The notes below the pieces were generated by a model. The model saw only the letters and a program-made list of their open reading frames with translations, was not told the DNA's origin and did no database searches. Shown piece by piece: positions 27,939 to 37,490 of a stretch of DNA of 64,000 bases. Source of the stretch: Akkermansiaceae bacterium UBA7331 (GTDB lineage: Bacteria > Verrucomicrobiota > Verrucomicrobiia > Verrucomicrobiales > Akkermansiaceae); NCBI GenBank assembly GCA_002471255.1, contig DKPP01000008.1:78657-142656 (forward strand). The letters run 5' to 3'. Numbering within the stretch: position 1 is the stretch's first letter; each line of letters opens with the position of its first letter. A program made the position numbers and the translations under genes.

Positions 27939-28622
27939 TTACAGTGGAGGGAAATCGGGTTTACCTTGCATCAATAAAGATTGAAGCTGCTTGGAATAAA
28001 CCTCGACCTCATCATCCGAGATATTGGCTGGAATGTAAATACGTTTCTTCCATAATACCGTGACATTAGATCCCGGTTTTGGGATGATGTATTGATCCCA
28101 TGCTTTTTTAATACGCCAGCATGAATCAAAATCAAAGCAGACAGGAATAATGGGCAAACCTGTCTGAGAAGCCATTTTAATAATCCCCGGTTGTATAGAA
28201 TGGATAGGTCCACGAGGACCATCAGGAGTCAAGGTTACACAATAATTTTCCTTGGTCACTTGGGTTAAAAGTTCACGATAAGCCGTGGCTCCTCTCCTGC
28301 CACTTGAACCACGGACCGAATATAATCCGGAATAATTGCAAATGGCTTCTACTAAAGCGCCATCTTTACTGGCGCTAGTTAAAATACACATTTTTGCCTT
28401 TTTTTGCGATTGTTTCCATACAAATGCAGGCAATAAAGTACAATTATGCCAAAAGGCAACTAAAAAGGGAGAGTCATAGACTGAATCGTGTTCTTCCTTG
28501 AGGGAACGAATATTCAGAGTACGAGAAAGTAATTCAATTACGGACCAAATACCTAAGCCGGCATAAGGAACCCACCACCTTGTACGTTTTTCTTCGCTTT
28601 TTCTTACGAACTTTTGACTCAT
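27939..28622 (-). CDS. LPLAT superfamily acyltransferase (DUF374)
   Basis: A 227-residue protein of the lysophospholipid acyltransferase superfamily, DUF374 type. It has an FWHNCTLLP motif (His as in the HX4D-like site) about residue 57, a central SSGRRGATAYRELL segment with Ser-Ser-Arg, and TPDGPRGPIHSIQPG (about 138-152), which is diagnostic for DUF374. The N terminus has a hydrophobic segment and basic residues suited to the inner membrane. The acyl donor and acceptor are unknown; a role in lipid A-like or phospholipid acylation is plausible. It overlaps neither neighbour but lies 2 bp after the 554-residue hypothetical gene. Confidence 0.8.
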   Translation of the reverse strand: MSQKFVRKSEEKRTRWWVPYAGLGIWSVIELLSRTLNIRSLKEEHDSVYDSPFLVAFWHNCTLLPAFVWKQSQKKAKMCILTSASKDGALVEAICNYSGLYSVRGSSGRRGATAYRELLTQVTKENYCVTLTPDGPRGPIHSIQPGIIKMASQTGLPIIPVCFDFDSCWRIKKAWDQYIIPKPGSNVTVLWKKRIYIPANISDDEVEVYSKQLQSLLMQGKPDFPPL

Positions 28623-28624
28623 AA

Positions 28625-30277
28625 TTATTGGATAAGGGAATCAAATGACAAATTAGACGGCTTATCCTCTGTTGATGGATTGGAATTCTCCACAGGTTCC
28701 GCTTTTGGCATTGCCGGTAAAACCGGGGCTTTACGAATTGATTCAAGCTGTTGCTTTTTGACCGCTTCCAACATTGGGATAGAGGTATCGATTGGATTTT
28801 CAGGAGTTCCCGAAAGTTTCACATCAAGACGTAAATCGGTACCGTCACGCTGCGCGGCTTTAGGACAATCTTTTGGATCAACGCGATAAGCAGGTAAATA
28901 GAATGTTAAATTACCTGAAAGTTGTCCTTTGATAAGCGACATATCACCTTTCAACGTCAGAATATTAATATCCTTTAAATAAATATCGGAAATTTTAATC
29001 ACATCATTTGTACCATCAGTCTCCATAGCAAAAGTACCTTCTGTGAACTTAGGCGATGCATAAGAGTTACCAACATCACTTTTACGACTTGTCATCTCTG
29101 CCAATAAGCTCAAAACCGGTAATCTGGTCCATTGACTTTCAATTACCATTCCGCTCCATCCCTTTAACGAAGGTCTATCTTGATCACCTACCGGCATTGA
29201 GAAATTAAAGTTGCATTCCGTCATTTCAGGCTTGGTTTCCATAGGAGTCCTCCCTGCCATAGATCTAAAAATCGGCTCTAAACCTAGCCCGATATATTGA
29301 TTGATAGCGACGTTCGTTCCCTTAAAGGTAAAAAGTCTTTGAGAAAGATCCGAACCAAAAGGAATGGCACCACCCAATGAAATAATGGATTTACTTACGG
29401 CAGTATCGGTGCGTGAATTATCCAAGTAACACAAGATCGACAAATTAGACAATCCTTTGTCAGAAAGCATGATTGAGCCTGTATCAATTTTCATTGAAGG
29501 CCATCCTTTGATTGATAATTTTTTATTACTGAGGCTCAAAATATAAGCATCTTCTTTCTCATTATAAGATTTACGAACATATAACTCGGTATTGAGATAA
29601 AAACTACCTTTATTATAATCAATGCTTTCGCCATCTGAATCAGCAGTTCCGAGATAAAAGTCGGAAACATAATAGTAATCAAATGTAGTTTTGAGACTAT
29701 TGTCTGCTGTTGGAACTTTGAATTTTTGTGCATTTTCCTTTAAACCGATGGTCAAAGTCTTGGCAGAGAATCTTGTGCCTTTAAGATAACCGACAAAAAA
29801 ACTAGAAGGTTTTAGTTCAGCACTTACGTTTTCTAATCGTACGAACGCAAATGGAGAGTCTTCGGGGAATCCGGACATGACCAGCTCCTTCATCGTAGCC
29901 GAAGTGGTGTCCACATGGACTGATTTACATTCAACTTTTTGAGCACAAAAACGACCGGCCAGTTCAGCTTCGAGCTCTTTTACATACTCAGGAGAATTAA
30001 AAGATGAAATCTTGTACATTACTAATCCAATGATACTACCGAGAATCACTACCAATAGAATAGCTAAAACAATTCCTGTTTTCTTCATCTGAGACACATC
30101 TTTTTCTTTCTCACGATGGTTATCCTTACCAATGACTCTTCTACGTTTTTCCACACGAACCATTTTGGAGCCGTCAGGTCTCGTGATTACTTCACGAGTT
30201 TTTTCGGATGATTGGAAATGTTTTGGGCTTTGCCCCCCGAATTCACTATTATTTTTTGAATCTTCAGACATACTCAT
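28625..30277 (-). CDS. Membrane-anchored hypothetical protein, AsmA-like character
   Basis: About 550 residues, not recognised. A charged cytoplasmic region of about 70 residues (many Lys/Arg, e.g. VEKRRRVIG) precedes one membrane helix (GIVLAILLVVILGSIIGLVM) and a long extracytoplasmic beta-rich domain. The segments PFAFVRLENVSAELKPSSFF and DINILTLKGDMSLIKGQLSG, with the repeated layer-like alternation, resemble AsmA/DUF-type proteins, but this is only an impression. The C-terminal tail is proline- and serine-rich. The frame opens at a TTG (30289); I chose the ATG at 30277, with the ATG at 30271 an alternative. It is the first gene of the operon with the LPLAT gene and folD. Confidence 0.65.
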   Translation of the reverse strand: MSMSEDSKNNSEFGGQSPKHFQSSEKTREVITRPDGSKMVRVEKRRRVIGKDNHREKEKDVSQMKKTGIVLAILLVVILGSIIGLVMYKISSFNSPEYVKELEAELAGRFCAQKVECKSVHVDTTSATMKELVMSGFPEDSPFAFVRLENVSAELKPSSFFVGYLKGTRFSAKTLTIGLKENAQKFKVPTADNSLKTTFDYYYVSDFYLGTADSDGESIDYNKGSFYLNTELYVRKSYNEKEDAYILSLSNKKLSIKGWPSMKIDTGSIMLSDKGLSNLSILCYLDNSRTDTAVSKSIISLGGAIPFGSDLSQRLFTFKGTNVAINQYIGLGLEPIFRSMAGRTPMETKPEMTECNFNFSMPVGDQDRPSLKGWSGMVIESQWTRLPVLSLLAEMTSRKSDVGNSYASPKFTEGTFAMETDGTNDVIKISDIYLKDINILTLKGDMSLIKGQLSGNLTFYLPAYRVDPKDCPKAAQRDGTDLRLDVKLSGTPENPIDTSIPMLEAVKKQQLESIRKAPVLPAMPKAEPVENSNPSTEDKPSNLSFDSLIQ

Positions 30278-30354
30278 AGGTATAAGCAAATCAATTAAGT
30301 TTTCAGTTGTATATTAGGTTCCATTATGGCACCCAAAGCAATTATATTGCCCTT

Positions 30355-32853
30355 TTAGAAGTTTTCAACGTTATTATTTGTGGCAGTGCCAACAGGTGCG
30401 TCTAAACCTAGATCATCACTCTCACCTCGTAAATTTTTACCTGCCGGATCAACTACCTCTGCTTTCACCATTATGATGAATGCTTTACGTTTAACTTCCT
30501 TACCTTCGGAACGGAACAAACGCCCGATTAAAGGTAAATCTCCCATAATTGGAATTTTATCTTCGTAACGAATGGTACTTGCTTTTTTCAAGCCACCTAA
30601 AACAACGGTTTGGCCCGTTGCTATCATTACATTGGTAGTCTCTTTTTTAACGTTAAATAAAGGCTTAAGAATCTCGTTTTTAGTGAGCTCAAGCATTCTA
30701 ATACCATATTTATCCTCCAAACCAAGGTTAGCAGCAATGCTATCGTTGGTTTTTGCAATAATAGGCATTTGAATTGGTGATCCATAGTTAACGAATCCCT
30801 CAAACTCAGTCATTTCAGGAGATATACTTAAATCAACAATATTTTTATCTTCACTAATTCCTAACACCTCAACTTCATACACCATACCAACTGCTTTGCT
30901 AATGAAATCAGATGGGTGCGCAGGCGTTACTGGGGTACTACCTCCGGCATTACTTTCGCCACTCGTTGGAATCTGAGGGGCTTCGTAGGTGTCAGGATAA
31001 ATAAAATCTCTACCGGAATAAAATCTGGCTTTCTGCCCAGGTTTAACAATTACAGAAGGGCGTTGCGTAATATCAGCGCCTGTCTTTTGATTTAAACCTT
31101 TCATGAGCAACGAAACTTGCAAATTAGTCCAAGTTCCTTGTAGAGCAAAAAAGGTAGGAGCCGACCCGGATTTGTAAGCGGGATTAACTCCACTAACGCC
31201 ATATTTAACCAAGCTATCCAAGCCATCTTGCGGGAATACTTGATTACCATAACGTAAGCCACCTACTTGACCGGTTGCTACATTAGCAGGACCCATTGAA
31301 GGCACATTATTGTTAACGGTTCCGCCACCGCCATATAGTTTAGTTGGATCCGCAAAATTAACCAACCATTCAAAGCCTAATTCATCCAATTCGCTTTGAT
31401 CTACCTCAATCATCGTCGTCGTTACAATGACTTGCAATGGCTCCATTTGCTCACGAGCGGAAACAATATCCTCCAATAAACGCCAATCGGAAATAGGACC
31501 ATGGAAGAATAATGTAGAATCTGGACGTTTATATGAAATAATACTACCTTCAGGCAGTTTGAGGCCGGCGCGACGCAAAACATCAACCGGTATTACTTCC
31601 TTAATTTTTCTGCCGGTGTCAGAGGAACTAAACACATCCTCAGATTCAGCTTCACCCGTCTCAGCGGCTAAGCTAGAAAAGAACCCCATAGGTACCTTAA
31701 TCGTGTGAGTTACAGGATAATCTGCGCTTCCTGTATTGCTAACGATCTCAACGCCGTATGCATTGGTTTTGAATGCAGTACCTGTAGCTCGAGTGACAGC
31801 ATCTAAAAGTTGTTTAAGCGTAACGTTATCCAAAATCAATGAAAACTGTTTACTTAAAATAGCTTGAGCTTCAGGAGAATCAATGTGACCAAGCTCAAGC
31901 ATAATATTGATGCCTTTTTCTGCTTCTACAGGAGAAAGTTGATCATTTCTGCGTGATACGGTACGTATAAATTCAATAGCTTCCGATAAATTTACATCTT
32001 GTAAATTAACTTTCGGAATAATAATTTTGGCCAACTTATTATCAAGTTTGAGCCAATTATCTTTCATAGGCTGATTGCTCTCAATTTTATCAGGAATAAA
32101 ATCAATACTATCTAATGGACGTTCCCATTGTTTATCTACTTCCACAAGCGCGGATGATCTTGTTTCATCTCTGGCTGCCTTATAATAAGAAGCTTTGGCC
32201 TTATTAACCGTAACCATGCCATTTCTTGCGGCTTTATTGTAAGGGTCAATCGCCAATACTGCATTAAATTTGGCTATAGCAGGATCATAATTACCTAATT
32301 CATAGTAGCCATAAGCCAAACGCAGAAGACGATTAACCTCTTCTACATCTTTTACATGGTTCGGAGTCAAGGCCGGATTTGTACGGACCGAATCTTCCAT
32401 GTAATCTAAAACTTGTTGAGCTAATCCTTTCTTTGACGATAAAAGTAAAGCTTCATTTAAAAGAGTTTTAGCTTCATCGTATCGGCCCACTTTAATATAT
32501 TCTTGAGCAACGGCAATACTCGCGTCACCCACTAAACCTTTAACAAAATTTCTGCGCTTCTCCATATTTGGAGTATCCGGCATCTCAGATAAGCTCTGTC
32601 TAAATTTCTGAAGAGCATTAGTGTATTCTCCTTTTTTATATTCGGCTCTGCCTTCTTCTACCAGAATCATAGCAGATTGCATTTTAGCTTCTAATCGTGC
32701 AGATGCTCGTTTTGATGCATCAACGGGAGCACACATATCAGCCGATTGTGCAGATGCGAAACTGAAAGCACTATAAGCACCCAAACCCGCTAAGGCTATG
32801 CTACGAGCGACACGATTTACCATAATGCCTGAATGAAAAAAGTACTTATCCAT
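30355..32853 (-). CDS. TPR-containing secretin (Amuc_1098-like outer-membrane pore)
   Basis: About 832 residues. A signal peptide (hydrophobic ALAGLGAYSAFSFASA) is followed by TPR-like helices (AEYKKGEYTNALQKFRQSL; YELGNYDPAIAKFNAVLAID), secretin N-domains and a C-terminal secretin pore with GQTVVLGGLKKA and PIMGDLPLIGRLFRS, characteristic of type II/IV secretins. A TPR plus secretin layout matches the Akkermansia Amuc_1098-type pilus secretin. No pilin, pilus ATPase or PilM/N/O gene is adjacent. Start choice is uncertain: GTG 32868, ATG 32853 (chosen) or ATG 32823, which would give a more compact signal peptide. Confidence 0.85.
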   Translation of the reverse strand: MDKYFFHSGIMVNRVARSIALAGLGAYSAFSFASAQSADMCAPVDASKRASARLEAKMQSAMILVEEGRAEYKKGEYTNALQKFRQSLSEMPDTPNMEKRRNFVKGLVGDASIAVAQEYIKVGRYDEAKTLLNEALLLSSKKGLAQQVLDYMEDSVRTNPALTPNHVKDVEEVNRLLRLAYGYYELGNYDPAIAKFNAVLAIDPYNKAARNGMVTVNKAKASYYKAARDETRSSALVEVDKQWERPLDSIDFIPDKIESNQPMKDNWLKLDNKLAKIIIPKVNLQDVNLSEAIEFIRTVSRRNDQLSPVEAEKGINIMLELGHIDSPEAQAILSKQFSLILDNVTLKQLLDAVTRATGTAFKTNAYGVEIVSNTGSADYPVTHTIKVPMGFFSSLAAETGEAESEDVFSSSDTGRKIKEVIPVDVLRRAGLKLPEGSIISYKRPDSTLFFHGPISDWRLLEDIVSAREQMEPLQVIVTTTMIEVDQSELDELGFEWLVNFADPTKLYGGGGTVNNNVPSMGPANVATGQVGGLRYGNQVFPQDGLDSLVKYGVSGVNPAYKSGSAPTFFALQGTWTNLQVSLLMKGLNQKTGADITQRPSVIVKPGQKARFYSGRDFIYPDTYEAPQIPTSGESNAGGSTPVTPAHPSDFISKAVGMVYEVEVLGISEDKNIVDLSISPEMTEFEGFVNYGSPIQMPIIAKTNDSIAANLGLEDKYGIRMLELTKNEILKPLFNVKKETTNVMIATGQTVVLGGLKKASTIRYEDKIPIMGDLPLIGRLFRSEGKEVKRKAFIIMVKAEVVDPAGKNLRGESDDLGLDAPVGTATNNNVENF

Positions 32854-32982
32854 GAGAATTTCAGTCACTCTAGCCTATTTTTTTCTTCACGTCACTTCAA
32901 AAAGCAACTTCGTTCAAAAAAATTAACTTCACTTGATCAATTATGACAAGTAATGACTAAATAATCTGAAAGATTAATAAGA

Positions 32983-34743
32983 CTAACAAGACCTTAACTC
33001 CCAAACACCAACCATACCGGGCTTAAGCGGACACACGAATCCTTGTTCGCTTAGTTCTGAAGTTCTCTGAATAGATTCAGATATATCCTCACTAATTAAG
33101 TCGATCATTCTTACTCTATCGGTAAAAATTTGGCACCAGTCCAACGCATTTCTTGGGATATTAACCTTTAAATTATAAAAATTCAGGGTTGGAGATAGAT
33201 TACAAACAACCATGAGGCATTTTTTGGAATGAGGATCTTTCCTGAGCATAGCATAAATCCAATGTCCTGAGCTCGTTTCACCCGGCTCTCGTCCAAAGGT
33301 CATATTTTGCATATTAGCCCAATTCAACCCATAAAACTCACCATCGACCATAGCCGGATGGGACATGACTTTTAAGATTCTGCTATGCAAATGACGAATT
33401 TCCTTCTCTCTTTCGCCCATTGAAGAGCCGTCAAATTTTCCTTTCGCTACCCACAATTGCAATTGATTTAAATGGGTATAATCAAAAATACTTGTTTTAC
33501 CATCATTACCCCCAAAACCGCCCGGTCCTTCAGCCTTTTCACCTACTTCTTGACCGTTGTAGAGTAATATCGGGGCTTGCGATGAGGCATACAATAAAGT
33601 CATCATAGAGATAATGATTTTATCTCCGATACCAGCCCATGCTTTAGGTGAGCTCACCCTTACTTCATCATGATTCTCTATATATCTCACACCATGACGT
33701 TGCATCATCTTAGGTCGGTTAAAAAGTCGGTCAAAATCATTCGCCCAAGCTCCATTTTCATAGACGGCTTTTGCTAAATGATAGGCATCAGCATCATACA
33801 CGCCCTCAAAACCAGCATCAATCAAAGCTTCCGTAGGATCGCCAAATGTGGTTTTCATATTATCATTATATGCTTCTGCAATAAAGAAGACTCCCGGCAT
33901 GCGTACACGTGCTCTAGAAATCTCCCATTTCCAGAAGTCCATAGGAATCATGTGAGCCATGTCGCAACGAAAACCGCCAACACCCAATTTTTGCCAAAAA
34001 GTAATAACATCATCCATTATTTGCCATGTACGAGGCACATCATCTTTTAAGGAAAGCCAATGAGGCAATGAATGCAAAGAACCTAAACCGGCAACAAAAT
34101 CATAACCATAATTTAATTTGATTGTTTCATACCAATCAAATGAAGAAGGAGCCCAAGAAACACAATTATTTCCCGTTACTCGACCAAAATCTTGTTCTCC
34201 GGAAAAATATCCGTCGGGTAATTTAAGAGGCGGAGCAGGAATGCTGGGGTCAGGTTGTAAATAATAATATCCCTGATTTTTTTTAAAAAATGCTTTATGA
34301 TCATCTCCTTCACCAAAATCATGATGTTTAGAATGATAGGCGCGAGAAACATGATTAGGAATAAAATCAATCATGGGAATTAACCCGAACTTTCGGCAGC
34401 GTATCATTAAGTTAGTAAACTCAACCAATCTATCATCAATGTTTTCAGCTAAATCCGGATCGACATCAAAATAATCCACTACGGCATAAGGGCTTCCGGC
34501 GATACCTTTAACGATGGTTTGTTCCTGAGACGGCAATTGATCATAACTTGTTTGCGTCGCATGCCTCAAAACTCCTGTAAACCAAATATGAGTCACCCCT
34601 AAATGAGCAAGAGACTCTAATGCCGCTTCGGATATTTGATTAAATTTACCACAGCCATTCTGATCTATGCTTCCCCACTCAACACCAGCTTCCTCACAGT
34701 TCGAAAAATGGCGAACGAATAATTGGTAAATGATAGGTCTCAT
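32983..34743 (-). CDS. GH13 alpha-amylase family enzyme
   Basis: About 586 residues with the GH13 TIM barrel. Conserved regions in order: DFIPNHVSR (region I, about 124), GGFRCDMAHM (region II with the nucleophile Asp, about 265), VFFIAEAYN (region III with the Glu acid, about 292) and RYIENHDEVR (region IV with the third carboxylate, about 361). No signal peptide was found, so it is probably cytoplasmic and acts on stored or imported alpha-glucans. The N-terminal motif GCGKFNQI and HIWFTGVLRHAT is typical of one Bacteroidetes/Verrucomicrobia subgroup. The frame continues upstream to TTG 34797, but the ATG at 34743 (MRPIIYQLFVRHF) is the sensible start. Substrate is not determined. Confidence 0.85.
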   Translation of the reverse strand: MRPIIYQLFVRHFSNCEEAGVEWGSIDQNGCGKFNQISEAALESLAHLGVTHIWFTGVLRHATQTSYDQLPSQEQTIVKGIAGSPYAVVDYFDVDPDLAENIDDRLVEFTNLMIRCRKFGLIPMIDFIPNHVSRAYHSKHHDFGEGDDHKAFFKKNQGYYYLQPDPSIPAPPLKLPDGYFSGEQDFGRVTGNNCVSWAPSSFDWYETIKLNYGYDFVAGLGSLHSLPHWLSLKDDVPRTWQIMDDVITFWQKLGVGGFRCDMAHMIPMDFWKWEISRARVRMPGVFFIAEAYNDNMKTTFGDPTEALIDAGFEGVYDADAYHLAKAVYENGAWANDFDRLFNRPKMMQRHGVRYIENHDEVRVSSPKAWAGIGDKIIISMMTLLYASSQAPILLYNGQEVGEKAEGPGGFGGNDGKTSIFDYTHLNQLQLWVAKGKFDGSSMGEREKEIRHLHSRILKVMSHPAMVDGEFYGLNWANMQNMTFGREPGETSSGHWIYAMLRKDPHSKKCLMVVCNLSPTLNFYNLKVNIPRNALDWCQIFTDRVRMIDLISEDISESIQRTSELSEQGFVCPLKPGMVGVWELRSC

Positions 34744-34812
34744 AATTTCACTCAAATAATTATCTTTTATCCTTATCCGTTTAAAGATATTCTGCAAGTT
34801 AAAACGTTTACA

Positions 34813-36156
34813 TCAGTGTCTTAATTGCAAAAAATCAATGGCTTCATCTTTGATCTCAACCAAGCCGTCTAACTGTGCATCATAAGCTTTTTCCAATATT
34901 GTTTTAAATTCGGGTCCGGGCTGTAAACCCAAATGAATTAAATCTCGGCCATTTAATATAGGCGTAGGCAATTGCTTAATGACAGGTGATGATTTTTCTC
35001 TTTCGCATGCAAAATGATAATTTTCCAAATTCCCATTGGATGAGGCACAATCTACCCGTGTTAGTTCGAGCTCTTCTTTCCATAAAGGATGTGCCATCCA
35101 TTTAAGGAATTTGGAATCCCTTACGTTCTGAACGTTCATCAAACGCATGTGGTTTTTTACTAGATAAACTACATCATCAATAAGAGAATTGGGATATTTC
35201 AGTCGTTTCAGTATGGTTTCTGCCACCTCAGCACCCAAAGCCTCGTGTCCGAAGAATCTAATCCTCCCATTTTCTTCAACCGACTTACATAAAGGTTTGG
35301 CTATATCATGTAGCAAAGTAGCCCAAATTAAAGACAAAGTAGGCTTATCGCTTCCGTCATTTAGCAAATCAAGCATTATGCAAGTATGGATGTAGACATC
35401 ACCTTCCGGATGATGCTCCGGAGATTGATCACATCCACATAAAGCAGTCACTTCGGGCATAATATAATCCATCAACCCTGTTTGCATCAATAGCTCGATT
35501 CCATATCGACGACGAGGTGACAAAAGTATTTTATTTAATTCTGAAGCGATACGCTCAACGGAAATTTTGGCAATCAAATGAGCATTCTTACAAATAGAAT
35601 CATAAGTCTGCTTATCTAATTGAAAATCTTTAGTGACGGCAAACCGAATAGCCCTCAATAACCTTAATGCATCTTCATTAAAACGTCTATCCGGGTCACC
35701 AATCGTACGAATCACACGATTATCCAAATCAAGACGACCTTCCACATAATCGATAAGTTGATTTCCAACCTGAGCCGTCGGATCAAACAATAAGCCATTG
35801 ATCGTAAAATCACGGCGCAAAACGTCTTGACGAGCAGATGTAAACTTTACCCATTGGGGATGACGGCAATCATCATATTCTCCTTCTTCTCTAAATGTAG
35901 CGACATCAAAACAATATTGCCCATGAGTCACGAGAACAACACCAAAAGCAATACCAACATGATGAGAGTGAGGGAAAATAGCTAAAACTTCTTCGGGCAA
36001 AGCTGAAGTAGCTATATCAAGATCATTGACCGGTATATCAAGCAGATAATCGCGTACACAACCACCTACAAAAAACGCTTCGTAGCCTCGTGCCTTCAAA
36101 GCCTGAATAACAGCTAATCCGGCACGCGCAATTTCGGTTGTCAAAAAATCTTGCAT
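34813..36156 (-). CDS. CCA-adding/poly(A) polymerase-type nucleotidyltransferase with HD domain
   Basis: A 447-residue class II nucleotidyltransferase. The head has GGCVRDYLLD (about 32-41) and NDLDIATSA with the metal-binding carboxylates, and RRDFTINGLLFDP (about 112-124), which are class signatures. An HD-type domain follows around residue 240 (HPEGDVYIHTCIML, then LLHDIAKP). Such proteins add CCA to tRNA or, less often, A tails to RNA; the encoded CCA in both tRNA genes of this window means it may act mostly in repair. The HD domain is like that of gamma-proteobacterial CCA enzymes. The gene lies 5 bp after the thioredoxin-like gene, in one operon. Confidence 0.85.
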   Translation of the reverse strand: MQDFLTTEIARAGLAVIQALKARGYEAFFVGGCVRDYLLDIPVNDLDIATSALPEEVLAIFPHSHHVGIAFGVVLVTHGQYCFDVATFREEGEYDDCRHPQWVKFTSARQDVLRRDFTINGLLFDPTAQVGNQLIDYVEGRLDLDNRVIRTIGDPDRRFNEDALRLLRAIRFAVTKDFQLDKQTYDSICKNAHLIAKISVERIASELNKILLSPRRRYGIELLMQTGLMDYIMPEVTALCGCDQSPEHHPEGDVYIHTCIMLDLLNDGSDKPTLSLIWATLLHDIAKPLCKSVEENGRIRFFGHEALGAEVAETILKRLKYPNSLIDDVVYLVKNHMRLMNVQNVRDSKFLKWMAHPLWKEELELTRVDCASSNGNLENYHFACEREKSSPVIKQLPTPILNGRDLIHLGLQPGPEFKTILEKAYDAQLDGLVEIKDEAIDFLQLRH

Positions 36157-36161
36157 TCCAC

Positions 36162-37487
36162 TTATTCAGGAAACTCACCCAATGTAGGAGCCTTTAACTC
36201 ATCGGGAATTTCGGGTAACTCAGGCACTCCCGGTAAATTAGTCGGTTTGGGAGTATTATTAGAACTTGGTGAAGGTTTCCCTTGTGTAGCACCTTGTGGT
36301 GAAGCCGGTACAAATTCGAGATTTTTAGGAACACTTGACTCATTTGTAGTCTTCTGACCGGAAGGTGACTTTGTAGAATTCTTCATCGTAGCCAACACCC
36401 CGTCTAAAGATGAAGAGAAAAATGCACCCGGTTCGCCACGAGTTACAATCTTACCATCTTTGGAAATCATGTAAACGTAGGGTACTTTATTCACTTGATA
36501 AGCTTTAATTGCCTTCGCTTCATTATCGAGCAGACAAGGAAACTCTACTCCGATATTTTTCATTATGTCCACAACTACACCTTTTGCAGATGTGGATATA
36601 GGTAAAATAACAAGATCCGGATATGAGGATTTTATTTGTTCTAAACTTGATAAAATCTTAACGGAATTTAATTGATCCGGCTCCCAAAAAAGCAACAAAG
36701 TATTTTTACCCGGTAAAGGTAAGGCGACGTTTGTATCAGTAGCTGTAGAAACCAGCTCTACTTTTGGCGCAGGGCGACCTTTCGTCAAATTGTTAATTTC
36801 GTAAAGAAGATCCTCTAAAACCTTTTTGGTCGGCACCCCATTGATTTCAGAATCATATGCTTTCATGATTGCCTCTTTAAGCAACATGGCACGCATACTT
36901 ACCACTCCGGGATCATCACGATGAAGCCCATCTTCGACTCCATACGATAAGGCCAAACCTAATGAAGCCAAGCCTTGATCTTCGGGATAAGAATTTAAGG
37001 TCCGAATTTTATTCAATAATTCACGAAAACGGGGATCTGCCGAGCTACCTAAAACCCCGGACACTTTACCTACTCCGGGATAAAGTAGGAATTGATTTTC
37101 CAATACAGATACGCAACGTAAGAACATATTCTTGGCATTAGTCATTGCTGACTCAATAGCAGATTCATCCGCATTAGGATTTCTTTTTAAATAAGCGCGG
37201 GCAATTGATTGATTATTTTGAATCAACCATATAACTCCCGGTAAAGCATAATCCTGTTTGAGATTTTTCCCAATTGAGTTCCAAATAGGTATCACATAAT
37301 CAGCAGGGTCAGGTTGAGTCCTTATCAAACTTTGTTTTTGCTCCGGATTTGCTAATTGGTACTGGTCAGCCCACTTTTTATTAGATGCTTGCCAATCTGC
37401 TAATTTATCTTGCAAGCTCTGGGCGTCACCCCATGAAGGGGGCGTCAAACTCAATGCTAATAAAAGAAACTTTACGTAGTGTTTCAT
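36162..37487 (-). CDS. Secreted thioredoxin-fold protein lacking the CXXC motif
   Basis: A 441-residue exported protein. The signal peptide MKHYVKFLLLALSLTPPSWG precedes a helical N-terminal region of about 220 residues, a TlpA/AhpC-like thioredoxin fold (about residues 230-375) and a proline-rich tail (VPELPEIPDELKAPTLG). In the fold, LLLFWEPDQLNSVK stands where redox proteins have FWASWCPPC, so both cysteines are missing, while the cis-proline loop (VNKVPYVYMI) is retained. It therefore cannot work as an ordinary thiol oxidoreductase, and a binding role is more likely. It follows rseP by 3 bp, in the same operon. Confidence 0.75.
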   Translation of the reverse strand: MKHYVKFLLLALSLTPPSWGDAQSLQDKLADWQASNKKWADQYQLANPEQKQSLIRTQPDPADYVIPIWNSIGKNLKQDYALPGVIWLIQNNQSIARAYLKRNPNADESAIESAMTNAKNMFLRCVSVLENQFLLYPGVGKVSGVLGSSADPRFRELLNKIRTLNSYPEDQGLASLGLALSYGVEDGLHRDDPGVVSMRAMLLKEAIMKAYDSEINGVPTKKVLEDLLYEINNLTKGRPAPKVELVSTATDTNVALPLPGKNTLLLFWEPDQLNSVKILSSLEQIKSSYPDLVILPISTSAKGVVVDIMKNIGVEFPCLLDNEAKAIKAYQVNKVPYVYMISKDGKIVTRGEPGAFFSSSLDGVLATMKNSTKSPSGQKTTNESSVPKNLEFVPASPQGATQGKPSPSSNNTPKPTNLPGVPELPEIPDELKAPTLGEFPE

Positions 37488-37490
37488 AAT

